Source of the DNA: Anthostomella pinea
Lineage: Eukaryota > Ascomycota > Sordariomycetes > Xylariales > Xylariaceae
NCBI GenBank assembly: GCA_963556695.1
Contig: CAUWAG010000018.1
Span: forward strand, 3,410,001-3,474,000
DNA: 64,000 nucleotides
Direction of reading: 5' to 3'
Position 1 is the stretch's first letter, and the number at the start of each line of letters is the position of its first letter. The notes under the pieces are model-generated. The model was not told where the DNA came from and made no database searches. It was given only the letters and a program-made list of their open reading frames with translations. Positions 47,002 through 58,163 of this stretch are shown one piece after another. A program made the translations under genes and the position numbers.

Positions 47002-50000
47002 GAAGGGAGGCTGGATGGCCTGCTCAGATAACCACGTGGTCGATTCGGTGTGAAGGTTGCTTCTTCCCGCCACTGTCATGAGCCCAGCCACGCATGGTGG
47101 CTCATTCCGCATGAGTGCAGGACGCTACGAGCCCTTCCGATGGTGGTGTGGATGAAGGACGCAAGGAAAGCCTTGTATAGCCAGGTCCAAGATGTTGTGG
47201 CGCCATGTCAACATGAAAATAATCAGACTGTCTAGACAAACCCGAGAAGCCTTTCCATCCTTCCAGTAGTAGTACGTGAAGATAGGGCGCTGTTTCCACG
47301 GCCGCCAAGCTCTGACCGCCAGTCTCGCCAGTCACCATACGCCGTGCGACAGACCAAGCCCCGGCTAGAGCTCGTGCGACTCGAACGAAGGCAATCGGCC
47401 AGGGCTGCCTTTGGCGGTTGAAGAAGCAAGGGGACAGTGCAAGATCTCATCCCGGTCGGTCTTTCTTCAACTTCGTGGGCGGAGACAGTCTCGTGTGTTT
47501 GTGAAGTGCGGTCTGGGAAAAGCCAGCTCCTTAATTCACATAGCATCTGATCCGGCAGCCGGGGTTTCCCACGTTCCCACACCCACGGATCCCGTGCTGT
47601 GGGACTGGTGTGCCTTATCTCCCAGTATCCTATGGGGTATGACCTCAAGACGGGAACTCACAGGCGCCACATCTGGCAACCTGGAAGAGCAAGCAACCAG
47701 ATGCAATGGGCCTCCGGTACGACGGGCGGGGAATTTTTCGGCTCCCACAAGTAGCGAAGTGAGTCCAGTCAGCCCACGTTGGCAGCAGGGCTCGATCTCG
47801 CTCGGCTTGGTGCGTCAACGATCCACACCAGACATCCCTGATGCTGCATGCAGCATACACAGTTGATTTCCGGACCTTGTACCAAGTATACAGATGCTGA
47901 CACGATGGCCTTCCCACCAGCAGAAGTATACTACCCCACAGGAAGACTGGGATGAGTATAGCATGGAGATGCTCCAACAACCCCTCCAGCCGCGTCGCTG
48001 GAGATAGCGGAACAGAAGGGAACGAGGTGGAACGGCCGGTCATGGTGAAGCCTTCCGGCCAGATTGTCCCACGACAACGCCGATGCAAGTATCCGCTCGG
48101 GTAGCACAAGAGACTTTCTGGTCTGGGGCTCACAACATGAAGTGTGTCTCCTGGGTCACTAGTGACCCGGTGGCGGCATCATTCATGATAATGACCTTAC
48201 ACGGAAACTCCTCCATGCTTGCCGTATGCCATGCGAGGTGACTGTGGGCTCATTAGAAGTAACCCAAGCTCACGGGCTGGTACAAGTGCATAAGGGCTGA
48301 GGCCATCCCAGCCCTGGACTTGATAATGGCCTGATAATTTGGTGTAGCGAGTCCTGGTGTACTACCTAGGCCTGCCCTACATGACAACTAATTTGTTCTC
48401 CTGTCGAGAGTGGCATTGGGAAGGCGTCGTCGCTGGACAACAGTGGAATCGGGTTGGCAAGCAGGATTATGATCCATCGGGCAGGTTCTGCTCAATGCTC
48501 TCATAGCCTCGGTCTAAGTCGTAGCGAGACCTAGCACGAGAGGGAAGGTTGTCTGAGAAACACATTAGTTAGAGCACCAGTCGGCCCTGCTAAAGTAAGC
48601 AGAAAAGTACGGCGGATCGATCAGGTGACACACGTGGCCGCCGAGGGCGCTTCGTACTTGGGAGGGAAAGTGGAGGCGATCTCCTTAGCCAGACATCTGC
48701 CAACTACACATGGCAGCCAAGTTACCATTGGAGTTGGAGAAAGCCATATGCATCCGAAGGCTCGCCACAAGCCCAAAGCATATTGTTCTCGAACATGTCA
48801 CCATGTGCCCAAAATCCAGTGGAATACCAACCCAGCGTTTTGTGGCGACTCATGAGAAAGGATATCATCACAGCCAGGACGTCTAGCGTCTGTTTTAAAC
48901 TGACTGCAGGTGCGGTCCTTCTCGTGAACGACGTGCCGGGTAGAGAGTTCCAGGGCTGAGGGAGCAAATGACTTAGTACCGGTATGCAATTGGGAATAAC
49001 AGACATGGACCGTTTCTTTTGTAATGAAAGTAAGCCGCTACCGGCCTTGACGACCAGCAACCGTCGACATCGTCAAGAAGCCGTATTATGATTGACTTTG
49101 CGAAAAGAACACCAAAGTAGCAGCGGCCGCATATTACAAGGTGGCACACCTGCCAAAGCCTCGGAGCACCAGACGATCTCTGGTAGGTTTCCAGCTTGGT
49201 TTTGTCCGGCCCCCAAGGAGCAGTTGAGCGGATTTGCAACCAGCCAGGATACTGGTCCTCCGACGACCCGATGGCGCCTCGAGCCGCTGAATCTTAATAT
49301 AACGCTGTAGGCAGTGGGCTCCGGATCTCGTCCCTTGAGGTGATGATGGCTGCTGGTTGGCCAGCGAGAAAGCACTGGCGCTTCGGTTGCATAATCGACA
49401 TTCCGGTAGTCTGGTCGCGTCTGGGATGGGTGTCTGGTAAGCGCGCTGAGTATCGATTTGTTGGGTGGGTTGGGTTGGCAAAAGCAAGCGCCGCTTTATT
49501 AGTTATTACCAGCGTGTCCCAGCCTGGTGCCGTGGTATCAGTGAACGTGCGGCCAGGTCACAGAACGGTTCACCTCGGCAGACGCTCCGGATGAAGGTGG
49601 GACGCCGGGACGGAATATGCTGAAGCACTTCCTGATACTCGGACAGGATCATGTCGTCCTCTTGCCTCTTGGTCCCACGCGTTCGACCAGCAATGTGTGA
49701 ATGCAGAACGCGTCCATTCAACGAGGTATTCTCCGTATATAGCGCGTGTTGGTGAGTGAATATCAATACCTAGTATGGATATCCTGCGTGTGACAGAATA
49801 ATGATAAGAGGCTGTGTGCTTGCCCGTGAAAGGGTATGACGGGGCTCTGCCGTGATTTGGGCCCGGTACAGTGTCCATAGGTACTTGGACCACAGACTGC
49901 TGCACGCTGCTTCTAGCTGCCGTGTCAGTCTGATCCAGCGGGTCAGAGGTGGGGTGGGGTCACCGTGGGGGTGGGCGTGCAGGCAGAGGTCACCGAAAAC

Positions 50001-52205
50001 CTTCCATAGCCCTTCAATCTAGATGCCTCAACACATAACATCGATACATCACTAACATGAATACTAACTAAGTGAGCAAGCAATTCTCTACAATTACATG
50101 TGTGTGTTGATATTTACTTGATTTTTATTTATTTAGTTATAAAGCGTGAAAAACTAAAGGTAGTGGAATCCCCACCAACAACGTGCTGGTCGGGTGGCTG
50201 GTGGCTGGTGGCTAAAGAAGGTTTTCGGTGACCTCTGCCTGGCGTGCTGGCGTGCCTGTGCCAGTACCCCGTCACCCCCGTGAAAAGGCTCAGATTGTCG
50301 CGACGAAGTGGTGCCCTCGAAAAGGCAAGTGATCCCTGTCGTAGGTACTTCAAAGTGGGACGATTGAGACCCGAGCGTCAGAACCTGGAAGCGTCAGATG
50401 GCAGCATGGTGGCGCACCCAAGCCCTGGGATGAATGATATTATCATTTGTCAGTGGTCACACTGCACCTCTGCAGCTCTGCTCACTTCTCAATGTTTTCA
50501 TCATTCGAGATCAATCCATTGGCCGTTTGGTGGCAGCCTGGCCGCCTGGCTGGTGGGATCAGGGAAACGGCGGCGCCGCCATGGTTCGAGAGCCACCAAC
50601 GCCTGAGGAGTAAGGACATTGAGCCCACGCACATGGGAGGGGGGTTACATGTACCAATACCACGTCCCAGCTGCAACTGCAACTGCCAACCGCAATTGCA
50701 ACTGCGCGTATGCTATCCGCCGGGCGTTAGCATTAAAGACGACGTTTGAAGTCAAGCCATGTTCCAAATCCTACCTCACCATGAAGGCAGCGACTGAAGA
50801 ATGGACAACAGCAATCATTGATGAATGATGATAATGATCTGATCCCAGATGTCCCTCTCCACAAACGTGATATCGGTTCTTCCCGCACCCATCGCGATAA
50901 TTAAAGTTCGCGCGGGAGAAGATGACGATGGTGATGGTTCGGCAGAAACCGATACACTGTGTACTGTACCGTACTGCAACATTGAAGTTTGCGGTTCGCG
51001 TGAAGGACCGTGCGTTTCACACGGTACGGTGCAAGTTCCGCGATACAGGCCTGCCGCCTTTGGAAGACGAGTTTGTCCCATCATCCATGTCTTGGGTACG
51101 TGCACGGTGGAGTGTTATTAATTTGCTCGGGGCATTTCGAGTGGCGCCCGGCCTGCAGGGTTCGTTTCTCGACACTTGCCCGAGAAGGCAACCAAGGCGA
51201 TCCACCTGATGAGTACAGGAGTCCAGGACTCGATTGCGGAGGGTTCAACGGAAGTAATTCCACCCAGGGCAGTGGCGCTACAGTATGAATATGAGTACAG
51301 GCAGGCAGCAGCAGCAAGTGGCCGCGCACTGTGACTGCCAGGAGCACGGGCACGAGGGCCGAATCGAGTGGGCGGGCCGGGACTACTACATGTGCTGCTA
51401 GAGGTGCAAGCAATGTACTAGTACTAGCTTAGTACATGCATACTATACTAGGCCAGGCGGCAGGCACCCCGGCATTGTGCTCACCGGAGCCACCACACCA
51501 TCACAAACTCACAGCATCCATGCTGTCTACTCTCGTCAACCAATCATGCCTGCCTCGGGTAGGCAATCCCTTGCTTGCATATGGCATACGGGCGCAGATG
51601 GCTGCCCGTGATGGCCCACACGGTCTTGTCCTGTCACACTTGCCGTTCCCACCTGGGCTGCTGGGGACAGTGGGACACGGGACACTCTCTCTCTACCTAC
51701 CTTACCTACAATGTGGTAGAGTCGCTCCTTTTCTGCTTCTCTCTCCTCGCGTTCCTCACCATCCCAATCGTTGCCGCCGCCGCCCCCGCCTCCGACGAGA
51801 CGACAACGAGGACCGTTTGGTCTGCCCGCCTGTAGCCCTATCCCAACATCACCAGGTCTCAATATCACCAGCCAGGCTGTTATCTCTCCGAGTCGCCGTT
51901 CGGGGTCGTTATTTGCCGTTTGCCGTTTGCCGTCTGCCGAGCGACGAGTCAGCAACCTGCACCGAAGCCAGCGCTTCGGGTTCCGCCCCAGCCAACCTTT
52001 ACGAAACAAACTTCGCCTACGAACCGGCTGGACGGATTTCCACTGCTGTCTCTCGTCGTCATCCGACAAGACGGGACGACTTTTGCACCGCTGCCCCAGA
52101 TTCAACGAGCTCAAAACTCCATCGTGGCCCATCAGTAGTAACCCGACTAACGTCCCCGTCGACCCGTCAATTCGTCTCTGGGCCTGAATTTGTGAACTGC
52201 TCACC
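47002..52205. other. Long gene-poor stretch upstream of veA
   Basis: No supportable gene is seen in these 5.2 kb. Many open frames of 60-160 codons occur on both strands without domains. The stretch carries the MITE-like element at 49980-50241, a CAACTG-rich tract near 50671-50707, and TTTGCCG tandem repeats near 51910-51932. The right portion should hold the veA promoter and 5' leader. A long upstream region is usual for this light-responsive regulator. Confidence 0.5.
49980..50241. mobile_element. 262-bp MITE-like non-autonomous DNA element
   Basis: A perfect 25-bp inverted repeat, CAGGCAGAGGTCACCGAAAA plus CCTTC, bounds the element at 49980-50004 and, reversed, 50217-50241. The similarity continues inward after a 3-bp mismatch (AGCC). 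The sequence GCGTG directly abuts both outer ends (49975-49979 and 50242-50246), as expected for a 5-bp target-site duplication. The interior is strongly AT-rich in its middle and has no coding capacity. These are the hallmarks of a MITE. The superfamily cannot be assigned from one copy, and GCGTG recurs once more just to the right, so the duplication is not beyond doubt. Confidence 0.72.
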
Positions 52206-53913
52206 ATGCTTTCCATACAGGTGAGTTGCACTCAGAACCTGCTTCCATTGAGTCCAAACCCTCCGACTGGCGCTATGTATGTCGCTAGGAGGTTTGCCCC
52301 AAGATATGCAGTGCAAGGGCATACCCAGTCTCCGCATTCAATACTGACTACGCAAACCAAAACAGCCAGACTCGAATCTCATGGCGCCGCAGGATGCGCA
52401 CCTGAACAAAAAAGTATTTGCGCGCGAACACCGGGTCACCAGAGGAGACGTCACCGGGCCATCGAGACATCTCTGGTATCAGTTGGAAGTCCTCCAGCAG
52501 CCTCAACGTGCGAGAGCTTGTGGCTCCGGCCCCAAATGTATGCACAGTCAAACACTTCTGAACTGACCAGACTTGGCTAATTGACCAACAACAGCCTCCG
52601 CAGATCGGCGCCCGGTTGACCCTCCGCCTGTCGTCACTCTCAAGGTCTATGAGGGTGAGCATTACGACACTGCCAAAGACATTACTTTTGACTACAATGT
52701 CGACTTCTTCTGCTACGCCTCATTGGAACACGCACGTCCTATGGCTCACGGGAGGGTGAACACTCCCGCCACCACTACCCCTCCCGTTCTAACCGGTTTC
52801 CCCGTTGCGGGTTGCTGCTATCTGGACCGGCCCGATCCTGCTGGTTATTTCTTGTTCCCGGACCTGTCCGTCCGCCATGAGGGACGCTACCGCCTGGTAT
52901 TCAGCTTGTACGAGCTCATCAAGGAGGGCGCGGACCTGGATCGTGACTCGCCCCTGCGAGTTGATGGCGACCCCGGCGACGCCAGCCATCGGATGGACCT
53001 CAAGTCAACTGACTTTACGGTCTTTAGCGCCAAAAAGTTCCCCGGTCTGAAAGAGAGCACGCCCCTGAGCCGCACTGTTGCCGAGCAGGGTTGTCGTGTT
53101 CGCATACGACGTGATGTACGCATGCGACGACGTGATACCAAAGCATCTGCGCCCCGTGATTATGACAACAATGCTGAAGACGAGTATTCCCAACGTCGCA
53201 GAACGCAGACTCCAGAAGGCTATCGTGCCCGGTCGGTGAGCAACTCTAGCATGGATCGAACGGCTTTCCCAGACCAGCGCCGGCCTTCGAATGTTGAGTA
53301 TGGAGCGCCTCCGCCTCCGATGTACCAAACTAGTCAACCCGCGGCGTTGCTCAACTTTGGTGGGAACCCTTCGTTTGCGCAACCGTTTGGGCCCGCGCAG
53401 GTGTCACACCCGCACTCCACCCCGGTGTCTCCCGCTCAGCCCATGTTCCCCGTCGCCAACTTCCAACCACCGCCATCTCCCAGCTATGCACCGTCTGGTT
53501 ATTCACATTACGACCCTCCTGAACTAGACACCAAGAGACGGTCATCGGGTCCTTATCCCCTCGTGTCTGCCAGGCCGCCCGTGAACTACGGTCCCAGATC
53601 GTCTATTGCATCTACCACTTCGACGGGGTATATGCCTCTCCCCCCGATACAGTCAAGCAGTCCGACTTTGTCATCAGGCCACTCGGAACGACTGAGCTCT
53701 GTCACTCCACCGACCAAGTCTTATTACTCGCATATCGAACCCAGACCGACGAAGCGTGCCGCGGATGACACATTCCCGTCGCACCAGCATGAACGCATCC
53801 TCAATCGTAACCGTCCCGGCCTCGATTCTCATTCCAGTCACCTTGAGAGCGAAATGATCTATAGGCGGGCCGACGGCACGTTCGGTTGTCGCCAACCTAA
53901 CGAGTGTGAATGA
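52206..53913 (+). CDS. veA: Velvet-family regulator VeA
   Basis: This is a global regulator that links light to development and secondary metabolism as part of the VelB-VeA-LaeA complex, moving into the nucleus in the dark. Exons are 52206-52220 (15 nt), 52366-52537 and 52595-53913, giving 501 residues. The first exon encodes only MLSIQ; splicing continues in frame into [13 protein letters not shown]. Velvet-domain signatures are [36 protein letters not shown] (formed across the 57-bp intron), [36 protein letters not shown] and [20 protein letters not shown]. The C-terminal half is Pro/Ser-rich and disordered, as in VeA. Met11 (52381) is a possible alternative start. VeA rather than VelB or VosA is indicated by the [14 protein letters not shown] motif and the long tail. 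Confidence 0.93.
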
Positions 53914-54829
53914 TTAAGGAGAACCGGCGAGGCAACATGTTTTATGGATGCTACGAAGGTCACGTCTGAGTTCGGTGTTGGGCGTTCTGGTAGTGGTCAC
54001 TGGACCGTCTGTGAATCCCGTATATACCAATCCTTTCTTTTGTATTGAAGCTCGCCTGAACAGGACTGGTCTGCATCTCCATCTACGTCCAAGGAGATGA
54101 GCTGCCAGCGGCCGAGAAACTGCTCTGAGTGTGGGCATTTTTACTTTTTGAAGACAAAGGGCTGCGAAGTGGGATGTACGGCACCAGATAGATAGCTCCT
54201 GGAATGGCACTCGGTGGTCCGCACGAGACGATACTACAGCTCATGGGGCATATTCAACAGGAGAGCGCCTGGTAATTTGCTAGTAGGTCGCCTTGTCTGC
54301 AATGGGCTTGGGTTTGCTTGTGTGCTGGAAACGGGTCGGAGCCGGGAGGCGATGGTTTTGTACATAGTGTAGGTAGTTACCAAAAAGACGCAAATGCAAG
54401 TTGACAGTACCAATTATCTCCTGCCTTGGCATCTGCGTCGCCCTGGTGAGCGTGATTCATTATCTGTATTGGCGGGAATGCCTAGGACATAACCGATCAA
54501 ATCCAGAACCGATGAGCCGGCTCTTCAGGGGGTGAAACCTAAGGGTGCCCCACAAGTTACAGGGTACAACCGGACGCTGTGGGAGCCCTGGAGACCCCTG
54601 GAGCCTGGAGGTCAACATTGAAGGCTGTTGCCCCCCCAACTGCGCCACGTCGCATTGAAACAAACATTGAAACACATCAAATCGCAGTCCCTTCCCAGGT
54701 TACACGCCCATTGTACGTGCGCATGTACAATATCTTTTCCCCAAAGCACCAGGTCAATGATACTGTCAAGCTGCCAAGATCAGATCAGAGATCTACCAGT
54801 ATCGTCATAACGGACGCTCGTCAGCAGCC
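53914..54829. other. Intergenic region between veA and the disordered protein
   Basis: No gene is seen; this contains the veA 3' region and the promoter of the next gene. Confidence 0.5.
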
Positions 54830-56551
54830 ATGGCCCCCGAGTTGAGCAGGCCGCCGACGCGGAATGGCGGTTCGAGACCGCCCACATCGAGATTCCAAGA
54901 AGGCTCAATGAACGACCGGATCAGCAACGTGCCGCCCGTACAATTCCTAGGCGACGAACAGCTGAAGGAGTACGAGAAACAGTTCTACAATGAGCCGCTG
55001 AGAAAGGCGACCACGGCGGCGACGGCCATATTACACCGCGAGGCTCGGAGGCAGCGCCGCGACAGACCGCTCTCCGCATCCGCACAGCTCCAAAGCCCCG
55101 TCAGCTCGAGGGTACCGGTATCCCAGACGGACGACCAGCCACTTCAACACAAGAGATCTACGGGGTTCTTCGGCCGTGTCCGTGACGCATTATTTAACAG
55201 AGGAGGACCGCCGGCGCCGGCGCAGAAGCTGCAGCAGGAAGAGGACGAGGTGAGGAGGAAGCACAGCAGCTTGCAGGAGCCAGTGCAAGCACCATCGTCA
55301 TCCATGCCGCCACCGCCGCGACCCGACTTCCTACAGCGCTCGCCCAAATCACAGTCCGAGACGAACATCCCACAGCTACCCAACTTTGGCGGGTCGGATC
55401 GGCCGTCCCGGGATGATGTGATGGCGTCCTACCAGGAGCTCATGGCAAGGGGCTTCTTCCAGTCGCACGCAATACAATCTACCCGGCACGCCGGACCTTC
55501 AGCAAGACGGTCGGCGCCCCTGATGCCCTCTATACCCTCCGCGCCATGCACTCCACAGCCGCCTCCTCGATTTTCGTCTATGAATGCACCGACAAGCCCG
55601 GAGTCGCCCACAAGCGCCACGAAAGGTAGGGTCAGCAACGACTGCCCAATACGAGCACCTCCCCCAACACTACCTCAGTTCCTACGTTCCCCTCCGCCCA
55701 AGTCCGCAGCACAATCATCAGCGCCGCCGGCAGCAAGCAGACCAGAACTCCCAAGGAAGGACTCCCGCTACGCGCTGCGTGGGCGCAAGCGCAGCAGAGC
55801 GGACGCGGACGACGGGACGACGATGACGACGTCGGAAAGCACAGCCTCCTTCGCGCAACCGCTTAAGAGGGTCGCCAAGAAGCTGCGCAAGATGCCGTCG
55901 TCGATCACGAGCTCCAGCTCCAACTCCAACTCGTCCACCACCACCACCACGGCCTCGACCAGCGCGCAGAACGCCGACGGCGTCCTCAAGTTGGCGCCTT
56001 CGCTCTCGAACGGCGGGACCCTGCATAGCAATGAACGGGCGCTGCGCATGCGCTCGCCGTCTCCTCCGCCGGTTACGGTTGTTGATATTAATGGCAACGG
56101 CAACGGTGGTGGAAATGTCAATCGACGCATCGCGAGCATCTCGGTGCGTAGGACGTTCTCGGGCTCCAACAGGTTGCGCAAGCGGGCTAAGTCGCCGGCG
56201 CGGACTGCGAATACCATCACCAACGCCAGCGCCAGCGCCAGCACCGTCAGCACAACGCCCGAGACGTGGGGCATGATGCGCCAGCGCATGTCCATCGACA
56301 GCACGCGGGACTCGGGCGACAATGAGCGTAAGGGTAGCAGTGCCTTCGCCTCCCCGCGGGGAGTGGACGCGGCCGAGCCCGTCGTACCCCTGTGCGCCGT
56401 GCCTGACGCGAACCGCGGCATCCCGTCCGTGCCTAAGATCCCGTTCCAATTCTTCGACAAGACGCCCCGGCCTTCGTCGGACGAGAACGACCGCGGCAAT
56501 AGGATGGACGTCGACGTCGACGGGGAGTGGCAGTTTGGCGAGGCTCTGTAG
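54830..56551 (+). CDS. Large disordered protein of unknown function
   Basis: This is a single-exon 573-residue protein, same strand as veA. Most of it is Ser/Pro/Arg-rich and predicted disordered. Islands look conserved-like: VQFLGDEQLKEYEKQFYNEP near residue 40, STGFFGRVRDALFNRG near 110, DDVMASYQELMARGFF near 200, SRYALRGRKRSRAD and LKRVAKKLRKMPSS (basic, nuclear-localisation-like), and IPFQFFDKTPRP near the end. Ser and Thr homopolymer-like runs occur mid-protein. I do not recognise a family. Basic clusters suggest a nuclear protein, which is inference. The long intronless frame with consistent composition supports a real gene. Confidence 0.72.
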   Translation: MAPELSRPPTRNGGSRPPTSRFQEGSMNDRISNVPPVQFLGDEQLKEYEKQFYNEPLRKATTAATAILHREARRQRRDRPLSASAQLQSPVSSRVPVSQTDDQPLQHKRSTGFFGRVRDALFNRGGPPAPAQKLQQEEDEVRRKHSSLQEPVQAPSSSMPPPPRPDFLQRSPKSQSETNIPQLPNFGGSDRPSRDDVMASYQELMARGFFQSHAIQSTRHAGPSARRSAPLMPSIPSAPCTPQPPPRFSSMNAPTSPESPTSATKGRVSNDCPIRAPPPTLPQFLRSPPPKSAAQSSAPPAASRPELPRKDSRYALRGRKRSRADADDGTTMTTSESTASFAQPLKRVAKKLRKMPSSITSSSSNSNSSTTTTTASTSAQNADGVLKLAPSLSNGGTLHSNERALRMRSPSPPPVTVVDINGNGNGGGNVNRRIASISVRRTFSGSNRLRKRAKSPARTANTITNASASASTVSTTPETWGMMRQRMSIDSTRDSGDNERKGSSAFASPRGVDAAEPVVPLCAVPDANRGIPSVPKIPFQFFDKTPRPSSDENDRGNRMDVDVDGEWQFGEAL

Positions 56552-58163
56552 GGGAAGATTCTCGCTTGGACGATCCGTGATACGCGGGGTGAGCGTGAGG
56601 TTCGAAGGGGGAGGAGGCAGAGGGACAGGGAAAAAATAAAAATTGAAAACAGGCCAAGACACGGTCTAGGAGAAGAATGTGTTGGCGAGGAAGAATGTGT
56701 TGGTGCGGCGGTTGGAAGCGATTCGGAGGATATATCCCCGGTTTGACTGACCTTATGACCGACACGAAGCTTACGACTGACTGACTGACTGACTGATGGT
56801 GTGATTGCACACTTCTTGCATGTACGAGATTATCGCCAGGATGGATACGTTTTGAAATGACAAGAACGGGCAGGTTGGGTCTGGATGGTTGGCTGGCGTT
56901 TGGTGGGTTTTTGTTGTCTTCGTCGTTCGTTGTGGACTTCGTTTGCCTGGAGCCTTATGAAGTTTGACGGTGTGGATGTATGCGTAGGCGTTACATCTTA
57001 CACGGGCCTATTCAAGCATAATGATGTCGAATGAGATTGAATGTCGTACTTTAGTGTGTGATGAGTCTTCGTTGATGTTTACTTGTGTATTCGAAGTGGT
57101 GTGTGTATCGGGTAGGTAAGGTGGGGAGACTGAATGCATTGGCACTTGCAGATGGGCTGGCCTTTACAATGGATTTCCACCGCATCTGTGAGCCAGTAGA
57201 GACAAGTCTCTAGCAGTAGTTGAGTTTTTGGCGTAGGCTCAACCTTGAAGATTCGACAGTCTACGTGGTTTTGGGCTTGGGCATAGTGGGAACCCCCTTT
57301 TATCTACCTTATTGGCAGCACGACATTGAAGACTGATGATGATGCGTAACTCACGAACCCACACGTCGCGTCGTGTAAACCCCTCCCTCACTGAGCTAGG
57401 TATGAAAGGGCTACTGTTCACGTCCGATGGCACTTTGTAGACAGGTCATGAGATGCAGGCTGTATGTAATCTCGTGATGGTGGCCCTAGCTGAGAGTTGA
57501 AGCTGGTGGGTGGTGAGGAGACGTGCTCCTACGCTTGGATTTGAGTCGTGTGCAGCAGTAGCTCGTTCTCATTACTACTTCAGCCTATTGGGCTTCTTTG
57601 GTTATGGGAACAGTGTACTTCTGCTAGGAAGGGTCTCTGGGCCTCCGTGTATGCATGTGTGTGTGTGTGTGTGTGTGTGTGTGGAACTGGGTCTCGAGTC
57701 ACTGAACCAGCTACCCTATTCTTCGTGCTTGTAAGGTATAAAATCCTTGCGATGGCAAGTGAGTAGCTTTTCGACGCTGGCACAGTCGCCCTTCCTCTGG
57801 TAAGGGATTGGGCCCCTACTGTACATCCCAGTGGGCGATTTCGTGGGGGAAATGAGTGAGCAGTGGCAGAAGGGTCCGAGCCGTAAGAGTGAAACCGTAT
57901 AAGGGGCAGAGACAATCGTAATAGGGGTATAGACAATATATTGCCTGTTCGCTTGCAGACACGCTGTACTAGATCGTATCAAGGCATAGTGTCTCCACGA
58001 AAGGCGTATTGCTCGACATCAGTCTGTACTAGTCAAGTTCCTTTCGGAAACGAAATCATTCTAGGCTGAGTGGTAAACGTGCACACTTCTGTTATCCATT
58101 ACAGGCACAGCTATGCCTCTTTCTAGATCATCATGACCTCAAGGCCCACCAGGTTTCCAAGCC
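56552..58163. other. Intergenic region with simple repeats
   Basis: No gene is seen. It contains a tandem GACT run (56775-56796) and a long TG dinucleotide tract. Neighbouring genes converge on it. Confidence 0.5.
57656..57683 (+). repeat. (TG)14 dinucleotide microsatellite
   Basis: Fourteen uninterrupted TG units form an alternating purine-pyrimidine tract in non-coding DNA; likely polymorphic. Confidence 0.95.

Noticed and set aside
48153..48168. Perfect 16-bp palindrome GGGTCACTAGTGACCC
   Set aside because: About one such palindrome is expected by chance in 64 kb. No second copy or adjacent gene supports a function.
55718..56662. 314-codon minus-strand frame opposite the disordered protein
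   Set aside because: Arg-rich shadow frame without domains; the plus-strand frame is longer and has coherent composition.
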